Assembly: GCA_050123335.1 (NCBI GenBank)
Contig: JASFHH010000060.1
Span: 1 to 8,910, forward strand
Direction of reading: 5' to 3'
DNA length: 8,910 nucleotides
Origin: JASFHF01 sp050123335
GTDB lineage: Bacteria; Pseudomonadota; Gammaproteobacteria; UBA12402
Shown: positions 6,318 to 8,910 of the stretch, in pieces
How positions within the stretch are numbered: the first letter of the stretch is position 1
How the letters are laid out: every line of letters begins with the position of its first letter
Position numbers and translations under genes: made by a program
Notes under the pieces: model-generated
Database searches by the model: none
What the model saw: the letters and a program-made list of their open reading frames with translations, nothing else
Told to the model about the DNA's origin: nothing

Positions 6318-6362
6318 CGGGGAGCCAAATCGCGATAACTTCTTGATTTTATTACGTTTTTT
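6318..6362 (+). repeat. att-like direct repeat, copy 2
   Basis: This copy repeats the 3' end of tRNA-Asn and its flank (15 exact bases, then 22 of 30). To its left, AAAAGTTCGAAA (6295-6306) resembles a T-loop, but its distance to GGGGAGCCA is 5 nt longer than in the tRNA. The left side therefore belongs to the element rather than to a functional tRNA. The copy closes the toxin-antitoxin cassette. Confidence 0.65.
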
Positions 6363-6382
6363 TAATACGGTTTAAAACGGCA

Positions 6383-7870
6383 CTAAACAGCAAAAACTTT
6401 GCGGAAATGATATCCATACACAGCATAAATTATTGCTTCCGGGAAAGATCGTGGCTGCTTAAGCAATGCCCAAAAAAATAATTTCCAATAATACTTTCGG
6501 CCTTTATCCTTTATGCCAAGAACAAATAATGTTTTAAAAAATGCTTTAATATAACACCATGTTATTTTTGGAGTTCCTTTGCATACTTGATTTTTATATG
6601 TCTGTAAAAAACCCTTCACTCTTTCGTAATAACATTCTGCAGTATACAATTCATTTATAATTTTTTTATAACCATTTGTCAGAGTTGTAAGATCCATTTT
6701 TGGAATAAAATTAATAGTAAAATCAGTATTATTGCCTGTGATGTTTTTCAATAACCTATTCTCTTTCATCAAACGTTTATAAAGAGATGTATCCCGAGGA
6801 GCATTCAATAACCCAACCATTGCAACTACAATCTTAGTATTACGAATAAAATCAATTTGTTTTTGAAAAATAGATTCTTTATCATTATCAAACCCTACGA
6901 TAAATCCACCAGTAACTTCTAAACCAGCTTGTTGTATCTTCGCGATAGATTTTTCTAAATCTATATTTTTGTTTTGATGCTTGTTGCATTCGGCCAAACT
7001 CTCTTCATCCGGCGTTTCTATACCAACAAATACACTAGTAAATCCGGCTTTAATCATCATTTTCATCAGCACATTATCTTGTGATAAATTTATAGATGCT
7101 TCTGTAGAAAAAGTAAAGGGATTGCTATTGCTATTAGCCCATTTAATAATGGAAGGTAAAATATTCTTTTTTAACTTTTCTTTATTGCCAATAAAATTAT
7201 CATCTACAATAAAAACATCACCTTTCCATCCAAAATGATATAATTTTTTTAATTCAGTCAACATCTGCGTTTTATTTTTAGTACGAACTTTACGCCCAAA
7301 TAATGTGGTAATATTACAAAATTCGCAAGCAAATGGACATCCCCTCGAATATTGGATGCTCATCGATGCATATCGTTTAAAATTAAGCAATTCAAACAAT
7401 GGTGAAGGACTATTTTCAATATCAGGAAAGCATGGAGCTTCATAAATTTGTTTTGTGCAGTTGTTTTTTAGATCACGCAAAAAATCTTGAATTGTATTTT
7501 CTGCTTCATTTAAAAAAATATGATCTACACAGCCAATATATTCAGAATAAGAAGCCGTAAATAACGGCCCTCCTACAACAATTTTAACACTCATTCTTTC
7601 ACATCTGGTGATAATTTCACGGACAGATTTATTTTGTATTTCCATAGCGCTAATAAATACATAATCTGCCCATTCAATATGTTTATCTTTTAATCGCTCA
7701 ATGTTAAGATCAATTAATTTTTTCTTCCATTGAATAGGCAGCATTGCAGCTACGGTAATTAATCCTAATGGAGGGTGCAGTGCTTTTTTGGAAATAAACT
7801 TAATTGCATGTTTAAAACTCCAAAAAGTATTTGGCGTCTTTGGATAAATCAATAAAATTTTTTTATTCAT
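6383..7870 (-). CDS. B12-binding-domain radical SAM protein (DUF4070/HpnR-like group)
   Basis: This 495-residue enzyme has an N-terminal cobalamin-binding-like Rossmann domain (about 1-140; HPPLGLITVAAML near 32-44, IVVGGP at about 96-101). The B12-ligand DxHxxG motif is replaced by DLNIERL, as in many members. The radical SAM domain (about 165-390) carries the 4Fe-4S motif C178xxxC182xxC185 in SRGCPFACEFCN. Downstream are IVDDNF, FVGIETPDEESL and GGFIVGFDND, typical of the TIM barrel. The C-terminal 100 residues fit the DUF4070 extension and end in aromatic, basic amphipathic segments that may touch the membrane. Relatives methylate or rearrange lipid-like and other substrates; no hopanoid genes are nearby, so the substrate is unknown. 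AGAGGA (7881-7886) lies 10 nt before the ATG and is buried in a predicted hairpin. The gene lies in the second tRNA-Asn cassette. Confidence 0.88.
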   Translation of the reverse strand: MNKKILLIYPKTPNTFWSFKHAIKFISKKALHPPLGLITVAAMLPIQWKKKLIDLNIERLKDKHIEWADYVFISAMEIQNKSVREIITRCERMSVKIVVGGPLFTASYSEYIGCVDHIFLNEAENTIQDFLRDLKNNCTKQIYEAPCFPDIENSPSPLFELLNFKRYASMSIQYSRGCPFACEFCNITTLFGRKVRTKNKTQMLTELKKLYHFGWKGDVFIVDDNFIGNKEKLKKNILPSIIKWANSNSNPFTFSTEASINLSQDNVLMKMMIKAGFTSVFVGIETPDEESLAECNKHQNKNIDLEKSIAKIQQAGLEVTGGFIVGFDNDKESIFQKQIDFIRNTKIVVAMVGLLNAPRDTSLYKRLMKENRLLKNITGNNTDFTINFIPKMDLTTLTNGYKKIINELYTAECYYERVKGFLQTYKNQVCKGTPKITWCYIKAFFKTLFVLGIKDKGRKYYWKLFFWALLKQPRSFPEAIIYAVYGYHFRKVFAV

Positions 7871-7878
7871 TAATAATA

Positions 7879-7908
7879 TGTCCTCTTTTAGTAAGAATTA
7901 AGAGGACA
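7879..7908 (-). promoter_or_regulatory. Leader hairpin hiding the radical SAM ribosome binding site
   Basis: TGTCCTCTT (7879-7887) and AAGAGGACA (7900-7908) are perfect 9-bp arms around a 12-nt loop. In the radical SAM mRNA the 3' arm, AAGAGGACA, contains the Shine-Dalgarno AGAGGA, so folding would block ribosome entry. No T-run follows, so it is not an intrinsic terminator. It may be an RNA thermometer, a trans-acting RNA target or a protein site. Confidence 0.5.
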
Positions 7909-7939
7909 AAACATCCGATTAATCCAAAAGCTTTGATCA

Positions 7940-7953
7940 AGTATAGCATTATA
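7940..7953 (-). promoter_or_regulatory. Radical SAM gene promoter -10 region
   Basis: On the minus strand TATACT (7940-7945) is preceded by TGC, an extended -10. A perfect TATAAT (7948-7953) lies just upstream of it. Neither has a clear -35 at the right distance. Transcription from the former would give a leader of about 60 nt containing the hairpin. Confidence 0.5.
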
Positions 7954-8126
7954 ATTCGGTTTATACCTTTTTATGTCCCACATTGCTATAAATTTATGAA
8001 AAGTTTTAATAATATAGCAATTTCATCAAATGACTTGTCGTCTAAGCACTTGATTTATAAGGATTATGTTATAATTGTTGATTAAAATAGTTTGCAATTT
8101 TTTTCTTATCATTACTAACAATTACC

Positions 8127-8154
8127 TTGTTAAAATTGAATTTCATGCTATACT
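8127..8154 (+). promoter_or_regulatory. Promoter of the RRM gene
   Basis: TTGTTA (8127-8132; 4 of 6) is 16 bp from TATACT (8149-8154; 5 of 6), which also has the extended TGC. Transcription would start near 8161, giving a leader of about 100 nt. The ten bases ATGCTATACT are identical to those of the radical SAM promoter read on the other strand. Confidence 0.55.
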
Positions 8155-8184
8155 CAAACTGTATATTTGCTGTATCTTTCACTT

Positions 8185-8213
8185 TTGACAATTCTTACAA
8201 TAGTTTTCAAAAT
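8185..8213 (+). promoter_or_regulatory. Possible second RRM-gene promoter
   Basis: A perfect TTGACA (8185-8190) lies 17 bp from CAAAAT (8208-8213; 4 of 6). Transcription would start near 8220, giving a leader of about 45 nt. Confidence 0.4.
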
Positions 8214-8264
8214 TAAAGACACTTGATAGTATGCAATTTTTTTAATTTTAAAGAGAACTATTTT

Positions 8265-8546
8265 ATGAAAAAACTATATGTTGGTAATTTACCTTATTCA
8301 GCTACAGAAGAAAGTCTTAAAACTCTTTTTTCACAATTCGGATCCGTTGAAAGTGTTGCACTTATCAAAGATCGGGAAACCGGTCGTGTAAAAGGATTTG
8401 GTTTTGTCGAATTTAAAGTACAAGCGGATGCCGAAAAAGCCTTAGCATTAAATGGCAATGATTTTGAAGGCCGTGCATTAAAAGTAAATATGGCTAAACC
8501 AAAAGAATCGAGTAGTTTTGGCGGTCGACGTCACGGTCAATACTAA
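8265..8546 (+). CDS. Small RNA-recognition-motif (RRM) RNA-binding protein
   Basis: The 93-residue protein is a single RRM fold with a short tail. RNP2 is LYVGNL (4-9) and RNP1 is KGFGFVEF (43-50), both with the aromatic residues that stack on RNA bases. The tail (about 78-93) is short and Gly/Arg/Ser-containing (SSSFGGRRHGQY), as in cyanobacterial and proteobacterial RRM proteins linked to cold response or mRNA binding. I chose the ATG at 8265 because AAGAG (8251-8255) lies 9 nt before it and the RRM begins at once. An upstream TTG at 8223 would add 14 residues with no family counterpart and no ribosome binding site. The gene stands alone, divergent from the radical SAM gene, in the second cassette. 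The binding fold is firm; RNA targets are unknown. Confidence 0.95.
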   Translation: MKKLYVGNLPYSATEESLKTLFSQFGSVESVALIKDRETGRVKGFGFVEFKVQADAEKALALNGNDFEGRALKVNMAKPKESSSFGGRRHGQY

Positions 8547-8575
8547 TCACGCTAATTACTTAACCTGAAAATTTG

Positions 8576-8601
8576 TAACCAGATATTTAAATATCTGGTT
8601 A
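8576..8601. terminator. 26-bp perfect palindrome after the RRM gene, possible terminator
   Basis: Arms TAACCAGATATTT and AAATATCTGGTTA meet without a spacer, so the RNA could form about ten pairs around a small AT loop. It begins 30 bp after the RRM stop. No T-run follows on the plus strand; on the minus strand AAATTTT follows, so a leftward terminator for the gene at 8838 is also plausible. Confidence 0.45.
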
Positions 8602-8745
8602 TGATAGCTTGCTGTTTAAAGTAAATTATGTGCCTTTTGAGATTTGACTCTTTAGTTTCTATTGTAATTAACTGACTTTTAGTAAAGCCCGTATTTTGGA
8701 AATGCTAAAATCTTGTACAGAAAAAGTTCGAAAATAGTCCTGTAG

Positions 8746-8775
8746 GGGGAGCCAAGTTTTAGGTCTCTGTTTTAT
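8746..8775 (+). repeat. att-like direct repeat, copy 3
   Basis: GGGGAGCCAA (8746-8755) equals the end of tRNA-Asn plus one base. The following bases match its downstream flank (GTTTTA.GTCT.TG, TTTTAT) with a 3-nt and a 1-nt gap; 28 of 30 positions agree with 5306-5339. On its left, AAAAGTTCGAAA (8722-8733) matches copy 2 at the same distance. It closes the second cassette. Confidence 0.55.
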
Positions 8776-8798
8776 AATCCATAATCTCCCGCAAATCT

Positions 8799-8825
8799 CA
8801 GTTGTCGACAAATTGTCGACAACTG
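8799..8825. repeat. Double TTGTCGACAA palindrome
   Basis: Two copies of the self-complementary decamer TTGTCGACAA (8802-8811, 8813-8822) are separated by one base. With flanking CAG/CTG they make a 13-bp-arm inverted repeat around one central base. It lies 12 bp after the stop of the leftward gene. It may be a regulator or recombinase site, or a strong hairpin; no T-run accompanies it. Confidence 0.6.
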
Positions 8826-8837
8826 GTAAACATAGTT

Positions 8838-8910
8838 TCATTCATCACTAAAATCCATTTTCCGCAAAATCTCTGCCTCTAACTGTTTTGGATCAGGTAA
8901 TTTGTCAGCT
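8838..8910 (-). CDS. C-terminus of a leftward gene entering from the right edge
   Basis: Reading leftward from 8909, 23 codons are open to a TGA at 8838-8840. The visible tail reads ADKLPDPKQLEAEILRKM then DFSDE. The pattern LPDPxxLxAEI recalls the last residues of type I restriction-modification HsdM subunits, but 23 residues are too few to be sure. Its position just beyond the third att-like repeat would suit another accessory gene. Confidence 0.45.
   Translation of the reverse strand, partial: ADKLPDPKQLEAEILRKMDFSDE

Larger units (their letters stand above)
7871..8264. other. 394-bp divergent intergenic region
   Basis: This spacer lies between the leftward radical SAM gene and the rightward RRM gene. 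It contains the leader hairpin, promoters for both directions, and an inverted repeat ATTGCTATA-N22-TATAGCAAT (7982-7990 and 8013-8021) between them. A TATAAT (8070-8075) on the plus strand lacks a properly spaced -35. An open frame crossing 7831-8085 has no ribosome binding site and no coding character. Confidence 0.6.
5315..8754. mobile_element. Tandem integrase-less cassettes at tRNA-Asn
   Basis: Three direct copies of the tRNA-Asn 3' end divide this stretch into a cassette of about 1 kb (toxin-antitoxin pair) and a cassette of about 2.4 kb (radical SAM enzyme plus RRM protein). The second and third repeats also share an element-like left side (AAAAGTTCGAAA, then 12 nt, then GGGGAGCCA), suggesting both cassettes had related right ends. 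No integrase, excisionase or transposase is encoded here, so movement would need an enzyme from elsewhere. The boundaries are inferred from the repeats only. Confidence 0.5.

Noticed and set aside
6295..6329. A second tRNA gene near 6300
   Set aside because: A T-loop-like sequence and an acceptor end with CCA are present, but the spacing is wrong and no 5' half, D-arm or anticodon arm exists. It is a repeat of the tRNA end only.
6981..8085. Open frames at 6981-7238 (+) and 7831-8085 (+)
   Set aside because: The first is antisense to the radical SAM gene. The second overlaps its start and the AT-rich spacer, with no ribosome binding site or recognisable sequence.
8223..8264. TTG start extending the RRM protein by 14 residues
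   Set aside because: The ATG at 8265 has a proper ribosome binding site and matches the usual RRM start directly before RNP2.
8721..8754. A third tRNA fragment as a functional gene
   Set aside because: It has the same defects as the copy near 6300; no cloverleaf can be formed.
5315..8754. Integrase or transposase inside the cassettes
   Set aside because: All substantial frames are accounted for by the toxin-antitoxin pair, radical SAM and RRM genes. None has recombinase motifs.
1..8910. CRISPR array or toxin-like repeat array
   Set aside because: No regularly spaced repeats with spacers are visible; the threefold repeat is spaced at 1.0 and 2.4 kb with genes between.

Overview
The window looks like an AT-rich gammaproteobacterium of the Legionellales (Legionella, Coxiella, Rickettsiella or Aquicella type). 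The evidence is a LuxR-type regulator with a Legionellales-style sensor half, a PmrA-box-like promoter in front of a Lys/Asn-rich unknown protein with an acidic C-terminus (the usual look of a Dot/Icm effector gene), and very A+T-rich spacers. No rRNA, CRISPR array or transposase is visible. The genus cannot be fixed from this sequence.

Left third (1-3159): a partial P-loop GTPase gene and a LuxR-family regulator gene are read leftward. Divergent from them is an unrecognised 313-residue protein with a possible methyltransferase-like core. Its promoter has a perfect TATAAT box preceded by two CTTAAG half-sites 11 bp apart, the arrangement bound by PmrA. A separate 21-bp dyad lies between the regulator gene and the GTPase gene, about 43 bp upstream of the predicted start of GTPase transcription, where a LuxR-type activator would bind.

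Middle (3160-5314): a probable two-gene operon encodes a flavodoxin/ferredoxin fusion (EFR1 type) and a class I aminotransferase of the aspartate aminotransferase type. A complete tRNA-Asn(GTT) with its own promoter follows.

Right part (5305-8910): the 3' end of tRNA-Asn plus about 30 bp of flank occurs three times in direct orientation (5305, 6318 and 8746). These repeats bound two tandem cassettes. The first, about 1 kb, holds only a DUF1778/GNAT toxin-antitoxin pair with its own promoter-operator. The second, about 2.4 kb, holds a B12-type radical SAM enzyme and, divergently, a small RRM RNA-binding protein. No integrase is visible, so this looks like stepwise accretion of cargo at a tRNA site by an integrase supplied from elsewhere, or since lost. 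Past the third repeat lie a near-perfect double palindrome and the last codons of a further leftward gene.

The parts most worth follow-up are the tRNA-Asn cassette array, the PmrA-box/effector candidate pair, the LuxR-site candidate, and a hairpin that would hide the ribosome binding site of the radical SAM mRNA.
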